A stretch of 13,157 nucleotides of DNA from an uncultured Coriobacteriaceae bacterium (GTDB taxonomy: Bacteria > Actinomycetota > Coriobacteriia > Coriobacteriales > Atopobiaceae). Shown here in pieces: positions 1 to 6,703 of the stretch (position 1 is the first letter of the stretch; every line of letters starts with the position of its first letter). Under the pieces are notes generated by a model that did not search any database, had not been told where the DNA came from, and saw only the letters and a list, made by a program, of their open reading frames with translations. A program made the translations under genes and the position numbers. The stretch spans positions 1 through 13,157 of the forward strand of contig UWSJ01000053.1 of NCBI GenBank assembly GCA_900549525.1, written 5' to 3'.

Positions 1-478
1 CGATGAAGGCCTTCTTGTCCTTGAACGAGATGGCCTTCTTGGGGCAGATCTCGCGACAGGGGTGGGCGAGGCAGCCCTGGCAGGCGCCGCGCATCACACG
101 GTAGACGTTGTCCTCGCACGCGTTGCACGCGAACTTGATGATGTTGATGAGAGGCGGCTGGTAGTAGGTCTCGGGCTTGGCGGCCTCGGCCACACCCTCG
201 GAGAGCTTGGAGGGCTTGTTGACGTCCTGGAGCGGCAGGCCCATGGCGAGGCGAATGCGCTCGCCCACGATGGCACGCTCGAGAAAGACGCTCTCGCGGT
301 AGGTGGCCACGTCACCTGGGATGATCTGGTAGGGCAGCTCGTCAACCCAGCCGTAGTCCGTGGGCGCGGCGTCGCCGTCGGCCGGGGCGCTTGCGTAGGC
401 GAGCCGCGCGACCTCCCGAAACACCGTGCGGCGAATCTGCGTGAGGTTGGTGTAGACGCCTCGCATCGTATCTGCCAT
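1..478 (-). CDS. 4Fe-4S protein, probable group B-type [FeFe] hydrogenase, N-terminal part (runs off left edge)
   Basis: An open frame starts at ATG 478 and stays open to the window edge, giving 159 residues without a stop. AGGA at 487-490 sits 8 nt upstream of the ATG, inside a purine-rich stretch, which supports the start. Residues 1-80 (MRGVYTNLTQIRR at 5-17, LPYQIIPG at 48-55, FLERAIVGERIRLAMGL at 65-81) look like the N-terminus of monomeric group B-type [FeFe] hydrogenases of anaerobes. They are followed by a cysteine cluster: C118-x2-C121, then C133-x2-C136-x4-C141-x3-C145-P, a ferredoxin-like 4Fe-4S ligand set. If complete, the protein would be cytoplasmic and would exchange electrons between ferredoxin and protons/H2, or act as an H2 sensor. 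The catalytic H-cluster domain would lie beyond the left edge and cannot be checked. An alternative is another multi-cluster ferredoxin-type oxidoreductase. The reading frame and Fe-S character are clear; the hydrogenase name is recall of family resemblance. Confidence 0.62.
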   Translation of the reverse strand, partial: MADTMRGVYTNLTQIRRTVFREVARLAYASAPADGDAAPTDYGWVDELPYQIIPGDVATYRESVFLERAIVGERIRLAMGLPLQDVNKPSKLSEGVAEAAKPETYYQPPLINIIKFACNACEDNVYRVMRGACQGCLAHPCREICPKKAISFKDKKAFI

Positions 479-587
479 CTGTGGCTTCCTCTCCCCATGG
501 CCGACGAGCGGGCGCCGGCGACGTTGCGCACCGGATTCCCCGTCCGGCGCAGATGAGCCGGGTACCCTCCCCGGGCACTCGGCGTGT

Positions 588-602
588 GGCGGCCTGGCCG
601 CC
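588..602. other. GC-rich hairpin just downstream of the pseudouridine synthase gene
   Basis: GGCGGCC-T-GGCCGCC is a perfect 7-1-7 inverted repeat that would fold as a 6-bp GC stem with a 3-nt loop. It begins 13 nt past the stop codon of the minus-strand gene at 616. No T-run follows on that strand, so it is not a classical intrinsic terminator. It could pause polymerase or protect the mRNA 3' end. A second weaker hairpin, CCGGA/TCCGG, lies at 531-547. Confidence 0.3.
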
Positions 603-615
603 CGCAATCAATCTC

Positions 616-1461
616 CTATGGTACCAGCGTGGCGGGCAGCTCCGTGTCCAGAAAGAGCGAACGGATGCGTTCGGGACAGGGTGCCACAAGGTCAAGCGTC
701 TCGTCGGTGACGGGGTGGACGAGCATCTCTTCCCGTGCGTGCAGCATGAGGCCGGGAGCATGGGGACCGCGGTCGGCGGGGACGCCGTAGAGCGCGTCGC
801 CGAGGACGGGAAACCCCGCGTGCGCGAGATGGACGCGAATCTGGTGCTTGCGGCCGGTCACGAGCTCCACCAGCAGCAACGAGCGGCGCGCGGCCGGGCC
901 GCCCGCAACTGCCAGGCGCGTGACGCGCGTCTCGGCCACCTTGCCGGTACGGCTCACGCGCATGCGGCGGGCGTCGTGCCGGTCGCGGCCGATGGGGCCG
1001 CCGAACGTCCGAGCGCGCCACGGGAACTCGCCGCGCACCACGGCGAGGTAGCGCTTGCGGGCGGCGCGGTCGTCCGTCGCGTCAGCTCGGGTGACGGCCC
1101 GGGCATCCGTCCCGGCAGGACGAGCGGCGGCCCGGTCATCCGTCCCGGTGGGACGAGCGCTCGCAAGGACACCCCCGGACGCCCCGCCCGCACGCCCCGC
1201 CAGCGCGGCGTCGAGCGTGGCCTGCACGGCCTTGTCCTTCGAGAACAGCACCACGCCCGTGGTGTCGCGGTCGAGTCGCTGCACGGCCTGGAGCTGCCGC
1301 GCCGCCTCGTCCTCGCCCGCCGCCACCAGGTGCGCGCGCACGTCGTCCGTGAGCGTGCGCGCCCCCGTGCCGTCACCGTGCACGATGACGCCCGCGGGCT
1401 TGTCCACCGCCAGCAGCCACCTGTCCTCGAACAGCACGCGCACGCCCCCGTCACCAGCCAT
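616..1461 (-). CDS. RluA-family RNA pseudouridine synthase
   Basis: This cytoplasmic protein of 281 residues should isomerise uridine to pseudouridine in rRNA or tRNA. Family landmarks are VDKPAGVIVH at 19-28, the catalytic motif QRLDRDTTG at 61-69 with the catalytic Asp at D64, and near the C-terminus RKHQIRVHLAHAGFPVLGDALYG. The residue before the RLD motif is Gln where many relatives have His. Between the catalytic region and the KRYLAVVRGEFPW strand sits an Ala/Arg/Asp-rich insertion holding three 11-residue repeats, listed separately. There is no N-terminal S4 domain, so it resembles the short RluA/RluC-like members. The ATG at 1461 lies 9 nt from an AGGGG site at 1471-1475; a GTG at 1464 is an alternative start. 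The RNA target cannot be told from sequence. The gene is divergent from amiF. Confidence 0.93.
   Translation of the reverse strand: MAGDGGVRVLFEDRWLLAVDKPAGVIVHGDGTGARTLTDDVRAHLVAAGEDEAARQLQAVQRLDRDTTGVVLFSKDKAVQATLDAALAGRAGGASGGVLASARPTGTDDRAAARPAGTDARAVTRADATDDRAARKRYLAVVRGEFPWRARTFGGPIGRDRHDARRMRVSRTGKVAETRVTRLAVAGGPAARRSLLLVELVTGRKHQIRVHLAHAGFPVLGDALYGVPADRGPHAPGLMLHAREEMLVHPVTDETLDLVAPCPERIRSLFLDTELPATLVP
1063..1161 (-). repeat. Three-copy 33-nt (11-codon) in-frame repeat inside the pseudouridine synthase gene
   Basis: Units at about 1129-1161, 1096-1128 and 1063-1095 have a 33-nt period. They encode ARPTGTDDRAA, ARPAGTDARAV and TRADATDDRAA in translation order. The first two DNA copies are close to identical (26 of 32 bases aligned at 1096-1127 and 1129-1160), and the third is more diverged. 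The repeat falls in a loop between conserved parts of the catalytic domain. The period keeps the frame, so copy number could change without breaking the gene. The low-complexity Ala/Arg/Asp composition suggests a flexible surface loop. Confidence 0.85.
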
Positions 1462-1556
1462 CACGGTACGCCCCTTTCGTCATGTGTCCCGCTCGTTTCA
1501 TCTGCGTAGACAACTTGTACCGTTCCTCGAACCGTTCGGCAACATCCGGCCCCCGC

Positions 1557-1572
1557 ATCGTCCGAGGACGAT
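1557..1572. promoter_or_regulatory. Candidate operator palindrome in the rluA-type/amiF divergent gap
   Basis: ATCGTCC-GA-GGACGAT is a perfect 7-2-7 inverted repeat in the 265-nt gap between the divergent pseudouridine synthase and amiF genes, about 155 nt before amiF. It overlaps a GATACT hexamer at 1570-1575 that could serve as a -10 box, but no good -35 is visible 16-18 nt upstream. The symmetry is suggestive of a dimeric regulator site. There is no direct evidence and no regulator is encoded next to it. The rest of this gap holds nothing else that I can call. Confidence 0.25.
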
Positions 1573-1726
1573 ACTCTCCCGCAACGATCGACAAGAAGCC
1601 GGTCGCGGACGGCCGCAAGTCCGTCTCGGGCCATCCTCTCGTCTCGGCGCGAGAACCACGCCGAGCTCGACGAATCCCCCGACACCGGGCCAGACCGCCA
1701 GCAGGCACGTCGAGATGGAGGCACGC

Positions 1727-2734
1727 ATGGGTTGCATCGGCAGCATGACCAAGCCAAAGCTCGGGTTCCTCGTAGCGGCGATTCAGTTCCCCGCACCGGT
1801 GGTGAACAGCCGCGCAGACATCGATCGGCAGGTCGAGGGCATCGTCCGCACCGTCAAGTCGACCAAGGCGGGCTATCCCGGCGTGGAGCTCATCGTCTTC
1901 CCCGAGTACAGCACGCAGGGCCTCAACACCGCCAAGTGGCTCACCGACGAGTTCCTCTGCGACATCCCCGGCCCCGAGACCGAAGCGTTCTCGAAGGCGT
2001 GCCAGGAGGCCCACGTCTACGGCGTGTTCTCCATCATGGAGCGCAACCCCGACCCCAGCAAGAACCCCTACAACACGGCCATCATCATCAACCCCGACGG
2101 CGACATCGTGCTCAAGTACCGCAAGCTCTTCCCTTGGAATCCCATCGAGCCGTGGTACCCCGGCGACCTGGGCATGCCCGTGTGCGACGGCCCGGCCGGC
2201 TCCAAGCTCTCCGTCTGCATCTGCCACGACGGCATGATTCCCGAGCTTGCGCGCGAGGCGGCGTACAAGGGATGCAACGTCTACATCCGCATCTCGGGCT
2301 ACAGCACGCAGGTCAACGACCAGTGGATCCTCACCAACCGCTCGAACGCCTGGCAGAACCTCATGTACACCGTGAGCGTGAACCTCGCGGGCTACGACAA
2401 CACGTTCTACTACTTCGGCGAGGGCCAGATCTGCAACTTCGACGGCACCACGCTCGTGCAGGGGCAGCGCAACCCCTGGGAGATCGTCACGGGCGAGGTC
2501 TACCCCGTGCTGGCCGACAACGCGCGCAAGACCTGGGGTCTCGAGAACAACATCTACAACCTCGGGCACCGTGGCTACGTGGCAAAGCCCGGCGGCGAGT
2601 CCGACGCGGGTCTCACCTACATCAAGGACCTCGCGGCCGGTAACTACCACCTGCCGTGGGAGGACGAGGTCGAGGTCAAGGACGGCTCGATCTACGGCTA
2701 CCCGACCACCGGCGGTCGCTTCGGCAACGACTAG
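1727..2734 (+). CDS. amiF: Formamidase (formamide amidohydrolase)
   Basis: This cytoplasmic nitrilase-superfamily enzyme of 335 residues should hydrolyse formamide to formate and ammonia. The catalytic Glu-Lys-Cys triad falls at E60 (FPEYS), K133 (YRKLFPW) and C166 (CICHDG), the same numbers known for Helicobacter pylori AmiF. As recalled, the sequence is very close to that protein over most of its length, including the N-terminus (GxIGSM, GFLVAAIQFP) and the C-terminus (DGSIYGYPTTGGRFG). Length and start agree with the family's usual 334 residues. GGAGG at 1717-1721 is 5 nt before the ATG at 1727; the upstream in-frame ATG at 1715 overlaps this site and is less likely. The close AmiF-like spacing of residues argues for formamidase over the related aliphatic amidase AmiE. 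It stands alone, with no urease or transporter beside it. The formate and ammonia could feed fermentation and nitrogen supply or acid resistance (inference). Confidence 0.95.
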   Translation: MGCIGSMTKPKLGFLVAAIQFPAPVVNSRADIDRQVEGIVRTVKSTKAGYPGVELIVFPEYSTQGLNTAKWLTDEFLCDIPGPETEAFSKACQEAHVYGVFSIMERNPDPSKNPYNTAIIINPDGDIVLKYRKLFPWNPIEPWYPGDLGMPVCDGPAGSKLSVCICHDGMIPELAREAAYKGCNVYIRISGYSTQVNDQWILTNRSNAWQNLMYTVSVNLAGYDNTFYYFGEGQICNFDGTTLVQGQRNPWEIVTGEVYPVLADNARKTWGLENNIYNLGHRGYVAKPGGESDAGLTYIKDLAAGNYHLPWEDEVEVKDGSIYGYPTTGGRFGND

Positions 2735-2788
2735 GCGGGTGCGTAGGGGACGGCGCGGGCAGGTCAGCGAGTTGGCGCGATGGGCGCC

Positions 2789-3071
2789 TGACAAAATCGG
2801 TTGCCCGTGTGGAGTAAGCCTCCGGGAGATGACAGAACCGCTCTTCGTGCTGAGCTGATCGACAAGAAATGACAGAACCGCTCTTCGTGCTGAGCACAAG
2901 TGGCGGTTTTGTCATCTATAGCACCGCCATCCCCTGCCTCATCCTGCAAACTAGCTGGTAGATGAGCTGACGACTACTGCCGAGAAGTGCGGGGCTTCTC
3001 CCCCACCTCCGCACGAACCCGAGTTTTGTCACCGAAGCCGCTACAGCTCCGCACGGGCTGGAGTTTTGGCA
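2789..3071. repeat. Repeat array A: six degenerate 26-27-nt units between convergent amiF and hisS
   Basis: Plus-strand units lie at 2789-2815 (27 nt), 2830-2855 and 2870-2895; minus-strand units at 2889-2914, 3006-3031 and 3046-3071. Each starts TGACARAAC (TGCCAAAAC in the last), then has about five variable bases, then a block close to CTCGTGCGGAGC. The two units at 2830 and 2870 are identical over 26 nt. Direct neighbours are separated by exactly 14 nt of unrelated sequence: 2816-2829, 2856-2869 and 3032-3045. The converging units at 2870 and 2914 overlap by 7 nt and make a long hairpin. Read on the minus strand from 3071 to 2830 the layout matches array B. The 448-nt gap also holds short GGCAAC repeats around 3067-3106 and the hisS terminator. 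No coding capacity is credible here. Confidence 0.88.
2870..2914. terminator. 45-nt hairpin formed by two converging repeat units (array A)
   Basis: The 12-base left end TGACAGAACCGC pairs with the right end GCGGTTTTGTCA through a single G-U wobble. An inner GTGC/GCAC stem closes a TGA loop, and a 5/5 imperfect internal segment separates the two stems. On the plus strand the GC part is followed by TTTTGTC and on the minus strand by TTCTGTC. The structure could therefore act as a weak bidirectional intrinsic terminator. It is 136 nt beyond the amiF stop, with no better terminator visible for amiF. The fold is seen in sequence; the termination role is inference. Confidence 0.5.
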
Positions 3072-3118
3072 ACGGCAACGGCATCAACGGCAACGGGCGT
3101 CGGCAACCGTCACGACGC

Positions 3119-3161
3119 AAAACGGCGCGGCCTGGACGAAGCCCCCAGTCCGGGCCGCGCC
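3119..3161 (-). terminator. Intrinsic terminator of hisS
   Basis: On the minus strand, arms at 3148-3161 and 3124-3137 form a 14-position stem, GGCGCGGCC and GGAC blocks around one C/A mismatch. The loop is 10 nt and the stem is followed by GTTTTGC. It starts 21 nt past the hisS stop codon. Confidence 0.85.
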
Positions 3162-3182
3162 GCCACCTTACGAGCCGACCGC

Positions 3183-4499
3183 CTACGCCAGCAGCTCCTG
3201 CACGCGCGCCGCGAGACCGCTCGCCGCAACGCTCGTCTGTTCGTGGGTCCTCATGTCGCGGATGGTCGCCGTGCCGGCCGCCACCTCGTCCGGGCCGATC
3301 ACCACGCAGAGGCTCGCGCGGTGCTTGTCGGCCTGCTTGAACTGCGCCTTGAGCGAGCGTCCCTGGTAGTCGGCCTCGGTGCGGATGCCCGCGCGACGAA
3401 GTGCCAGCGTGGTCGAGAAGACGTTCGGGCGCAGGTCGGCCTCCGTGCCAGCCACGTAGACGCAGCCGGGCTCCTCGCCCGCGAGGTCGACGCCCTCCGC
3501 CTCAAGCGCAAGCATGATGCGCTCGAAACCTACGGCAAAGCCGATGCCCGGGGTAGGCTTGCCGCCCTCGAGCTCCACGAGCCCGTCGTAGCGACCGCCG
3601 CCGCCGATGGCGCCAATGGCAGGGTCTGCGGCATACTCCACCTCGAAGACCGTGCGCGTGTAATAGTCGAGACCGCGCACGAGCGTCGGGTCCTCCTCAT
3701 ACGTCACGCCCGCCTCGTCGAGGTAGCGCTTGACCTGCGCGTAGTGCTCGGCGCACGCCTCGCAGAGGTTGTCGTGCGCAAGCGGGGCGGCCTTCATGAC
3801 CTCGCGGCAGTGGTCGTTCTTGCAGTCGAAGGCACGCAGCGGGTTGATCTCGGCACGCTCGCGGCACTCGTCGCACATCTCGTCGGCATGGTCGAGGATG
3901 AACTGGCGCACCTTCTCGCGATAGGCCGGGCGGCACGCGGCGTCGCCCATGCTGTTGATGGCAAGGTGCAGGTGCTCCGGCGCCAGGCCCAGGCGCTTGT
4001 AGAAGTCCATGAGGATGATGATGCACTCGGCGTCGGCCGCAGGGTCGGGCGCGCCCAGCCACTCGATACCCACCTGGTGGAACTGGCGGAGACGCCCCTT
4101 CTGCGGACGCTCGCCGCGAAACATCGGCTCGGCGTACCAGAGCTTGACCGGCGCGCCCCCCTGCGGCACAAAGTTGTTCTCCACGGCGGCACGAACCACG
4201 CCGGCCGTGCCCTCGGGGCGCATGGCGAGTCGCTGCTTTGGCTTCAGTCCCTGCTCGCCGCCCGCCTCGAAGATGCGCTCGAGCAGCGCGCCGGAGAAGA
4301 CGCGGAACATCTCCTTGCGTACCACGTCCGTGGACTCACCGATGCCGTGGACGAAGGTCGAGACCTGCTCCATCGCCGGCGTCTCGATGGCGTCGAAGCC
4401 GTAGGGCGCGAAGGTCTCGCGCGCCACCGCCTGCATGCGCTCCCAGGCGCGCATCCGCGCCCCGTACAGGTCCTCGGTTCCCTCTGCCTTGTTCGCCAT
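3183..4499 (-). CDS. hisS: Histidyl-tRNA synthetase
   Basis: This cytoplasmic class II synthetase of 438 residues charges tRNA-His with histidine. Class II motif 2 is FRGERPQKGRLRQF (127-140). The histidine-specific motif RGLDYYTR is at 275-282 and GGGGRYDG (motif 3 region) at 299-306. A C-terminal anticodon-binding domain starts near residue 345 (GCVYVAGTE) and runs to the end. The ATG at 4499 has GGAGG 6 nt upstream; an in-frame ATG at 4517 would overlap that site and is rejected. The insertion domain holds six cysteines (C209, C212, C226, C231, C246, C249) in a CxxC, Cx4C, CxxC pattern that could bind a metal; this is noted separately. It is transcribed alone with its own terminator and diverges from the acyltransferase gene. 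The usual neighbour aspS would have to lie to the left, but the array and amiF are there instead. Confidence 0.97.
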   Translation of the reverse strand: MANKAEGTEDLYGARMRAWERMQAVARETFAPYGFDAIETPAMEQVSTFVHGIGESTDVVRKEMFRVFSGALLERIFEAGGEQGLKPKQRLAMRPEGTAGVVRAAVENNFVPQGGAPVKLWYAEPMFRGERPQKGRLRQFHQVGIEWLGAPDPAADAECIIILMDFYKRLGLAPEHLHLAINSMGDAACRPAYREKVRQFILDHADEMCDECRERAEINPLRAFDCKNDHCREVMKAAPLAHDNLCEACAEHYAQVKRYLDEAGVTYEEDPTLVRGLDYYTRTVFEVEYAADPAIGAIGGGGRYDGLVELEGGKPTPGIGFAVGFERIMLALEAEGVDLAGEEPGCVYVAGTEADLRPNVFSTTLALRRAGIRTEADYQGRSLKAQFKQADKHRASLCVVIGPDEVAAGTATIRDMRTHEQTSVAASGLAARVQELLA

Positions 4500-4563
4500 G
4501 GGATGCCCTCCTCGCATGCGGCGGCCGCGAGGCGCCGCGCAGTGTCGAAAACGTCAGCGTTCG

Positions 4564-4569
4564 AGTATA
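4564..4569 (-). promoter_or_regulatory. Possible hisS -10 box
   Basis: TATACT on the minus strand lies 65-70 nt upstream of the hisS ATG, in the 197-nt gap to the divergent acyltransferase gene. The sequence 17 nt further upstream (TTTCTG) is a poor -35. The rest of the gap is GC-rich with two NotI-like GCGGCCGC palindromes near 4520 and 4571. No T-box leader is visible. Confidence 0.3.
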
Positions 4570-4696
4570 GCGCGGCCGCCGCATGGCAGAAACCGCGGGG
4601 TCGGCGCCTATGCGTGCTGCTATTGTCAATGGTGAATGGCTTCGGACGTCGACGGGGACAGGGCGTCGCCGGGGCGGGGACTCGAGGGGCAGCGAG

Positions 4697-6592
4697 ATGA
4701 CACAGGGACGGCATGACATCCGCTATCGCGGGCTCGACGGCATCAAGGGCCTTGCCCTCGTGGCGGTCGTCCTCTACCACGTGGGTGGCAACGCCCTGCC
4801 CGGCGGCTACGTGGGCGTCGACATGTTCCTCACCGTCAGCGGTTTCCTCGCGGGCGTGGGCCTGCTCGGAGTGCTCCGTCGCGAGCGCCGCCTGCGACCG
4901 CTTCCCTACTGGCGGCGGCGGCTCGCCCGCATCGCGCCGCCCCTCGCGCTCGTCGTCATGGCGTCGGCCGTCCTCGCGCGCGTGCTGCAGCCTGACTTGC
5001 TCGTCAACACGCGGAGGCAGGCCCTGAGCGCCCTCACGTTCTGGTTCAACTGGAACGCCATCGCCTCGGGGGCGAGCTACTTCGACTCGATGAACCCCCA
5101 GCTCTTCCAGCACCTCTGGTACGTCTCGGTGCAGATGCAGCTCTACCTCGTGGCCCCGCTGCTCCTCTACGTGCTCACGCGCCGATTTGGCCGCCGCCGG
5201 GTGGTGGGGTCGCTTGCCTGCCTCGCCGCCGTGAGCGCGCTCGCCATGGCGGCCCTGTACAGCCCCGCCAACCCCACGCGCGTCTACGAGGGCACCGACG
5301 CGCATGCGGCGGGGTTTCTGCTGGGCATGGCGCTCGCCACGGTCGTGACCGGGCCGAGTGACCTCCGCAAGCTCGTGCTGCGTCATGCTCCTATCGCGGG
5401 CGGCGCGGCGCTAGCGATCCTCGTGCTGCTCGCACGCTTTCTCGGGCAGGGGCCGCTGGCGTTTCGCGGGGGCATCTTCCTCGCGGCCGCGTGCTCCGCA
5501 GCGCTCGTGGCGGGTGCGGTGGGTGGCTGCCCCTGGCTCGTACGGCTCCTCGAGACGCGGCCGCTCGCCCTCCTCGGGAGGCACTCCTACGCCGTCTACC
5601 TCTGCCACTGGCCCGTCTGGCTGCTGGTGTCACCGCTGCTTCGGGGCCTTCCCGGCATCGTGGTCGTGGCACTTGTGCTCGCGCTCACCGCAGCGGCGTC
5701 TGCAGGTTGCGAGCGGCTGGTGGAGCTTCTCGCCCAAGGCGCTCGGGAGCTGGGGCAGCAGGGCCTTCGGGAGCCGGGGCAACGTCTCACGCCGGGCCTC
5801 CGCTCGCTTGTCGGCACGTCCGTCCTCGCACTTGCCTGCCTCGTCGCCTTCGCCACGGCGCCCGCCAAGACCTCGCTGCAGGTTCAGCTGGAGGAGCTCC
5901 AGCGGCAGCAGGAAGAGCAGCAGGCGGCAGAGGAGCGCCAGAGGGCCTTAGAGAGCACGCTCCCGGCGGGCCAGAACATGGACGCCGTGGGAGACTCCGT
6001 CATGCTCTCCTCACTCGACGGCCTCAACGAGACGTTCCCCGGCATCACGGTGAACGCGAAGATATCGCGCAACTTCACCCAGGGCACGGACGCGGTTCGG
6101 GGTCTGGTGCAGGACGGGGCGCTCAGGCACTGGCTCGTCCTCGGGCTTGCCACCAACAATGTCGTCACCGAGGCCGACCTCGACCAGATGCGCCAGGTGG
6201 TGGGGGACGACACGATGCTCGTGCTCGTGGGGCCCCACGGCCCGGCCGGCCAGTTCCCCTCGTATTCCGAGAACAACGACCGGCTGCGCGCCTACGCCGC
6301 CAACCATCCCGACAACACGCTGTTCGTCGACTGGGACGCGGCCATCTCAGCCCACCCGGACTACCTTTGGAACGACGGCATTCATCCCGTGGACGAGACG
6401 GGCGGCAGGCTGTACGCCCAGGCCGTGAGCGACGGCATCGCCGCGTGGTGCGATGGTCACGGCGTCGACTACCCGCCCGCGCTGCCAAGCGCCGGGGACG
6501 CCGCCGCGACTGACGCGGCGGACGCCGCGGGCACGAACGACAACGGGGACGACAGCTCAACGCCCTCCTCAACGGGCAGCGACGCCGGATAG
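4697..6592 (+). CDS. Membrane O-acyltransferase with C-terminal SGNH domain (OatA-like)
   Basis: This protein of 631 residues combines an acyltransferase-3 membrane domain with an extracytoplasmic SGNH-hydrolase-type domain, the layout of peptidoglycan O-acetyltransferase OatA. Residues 9-370 carry about ten hydrophobic segments. The start, RYRGLDGIKGLALVAVVLYH with H28, is typical of the acyltransferase-3 family, as is GGYVGVDMFLTVSGF just after it. A Gln/Glu-rich, probably coiled linker lies around 393-425. The SGNH domain follows, with GDS at 432-434 (nucleophile S434) and D560/H563 in DGIHP completing a Ser-Asp-His triad. A Thr/Ala/Asp-rich tail of about 40 residues ends the protein. GAGGGG at 4684-4689 is 7 nt from the ATG at 4697; further in-frame starts upstream to 4583 lack a site and encode a non-conserved Arg/Gly-rich stretch. 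Likely role: transfer of acetyl groups to peptidoglycan or another surface glycan. The acceptor cannot be proved from sequence. Confidence 0.9.
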   Translation: MTQGRHDIRYRGLDGIKGLALVAVVLYHVGGNALPGGYVGVDMFLTVSGFLAGVGLLGVLRRERRLRPLPYWRRRLARIAPPLALVVMASAVLARVLQPDLLVNTRRQALSALTFWFNWNAIASGASYFDSMNPQLFQHLWYVSVQMQLYLVAPLLLYVLTRRFGRRRVVGSLACLAAVSALAMAALYSPANPTRVYEGTDAHAAGFLLGMALATVVTGPSDLRKLVLRHAPIAGGAALAILVLLARFLGQGPLAFRGGIFLAAACSAALVAGAVGGCPWLVRLLETRPLALLGRHSYAVYLCHWPVWLLVSPLLRGLPGIVVVALVLALTAAASAGCERLVELLAQGARELGQQGLREPGQRLTPGLRSLVGTSVLALACLVAFATAPAKTSLQVQLEELQRQQEEQQAAEERQRALESTLPAGQNMDAVGDSVMLSSLDGLNETFPGITVNAKISRNFTQGTDAVRGLVQDGALRHWLVLGLATNNVVTEADLDQMRQVVGDDTMLVLVGPHGPAGQFPSYSENNDRLRAYAANHPDNTLFVDWDAAISAHPDYLWNDGIHPVDETGGRLYAQAVSDGIAAWCDGHGVDYPPALPSAGDAAATDAADAAGTNDNGDDSSTPSSTGSDAG

Positions 6593-6703
6593 GCAAAGAG
6601 GGCCACGACGGAAAGCGGCCTGGTGCAGGCGGACACCCTGGCGCGGGCGGGCACGAACGCAAGCCCCGAGGAGGCGTGCGGGACGCCCAGTGGCACCCGA
6701 GCG

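Noticed and set aside
1055..1726. Upstream extension of the formamidase frame
   Set aside because: It runs antisense through the pseudouridine synthase gene. The AmiF family length and catalytic numbering fit the ATG at 1727 exactly.
2789..3071. CRISPR array
   Set aside because: Units are only 2-3 in a row, occur in both orientations, have 14-nt spacers (too short), and no cas genes are present.
3067..3106. GGCAAC short repeats as a microsatellite or origin iterons
   Set aside because: Only a few imperfect hexamers, with no replication gene or AT-rich region adjoining.
4583..4696. Longer N-terminus for the acyltransferase
   Set aside because: The extra 38 residues are Arg/Gly-rich and lack membrane or family features; the ATG at 4697 has a good GAGGGG site.
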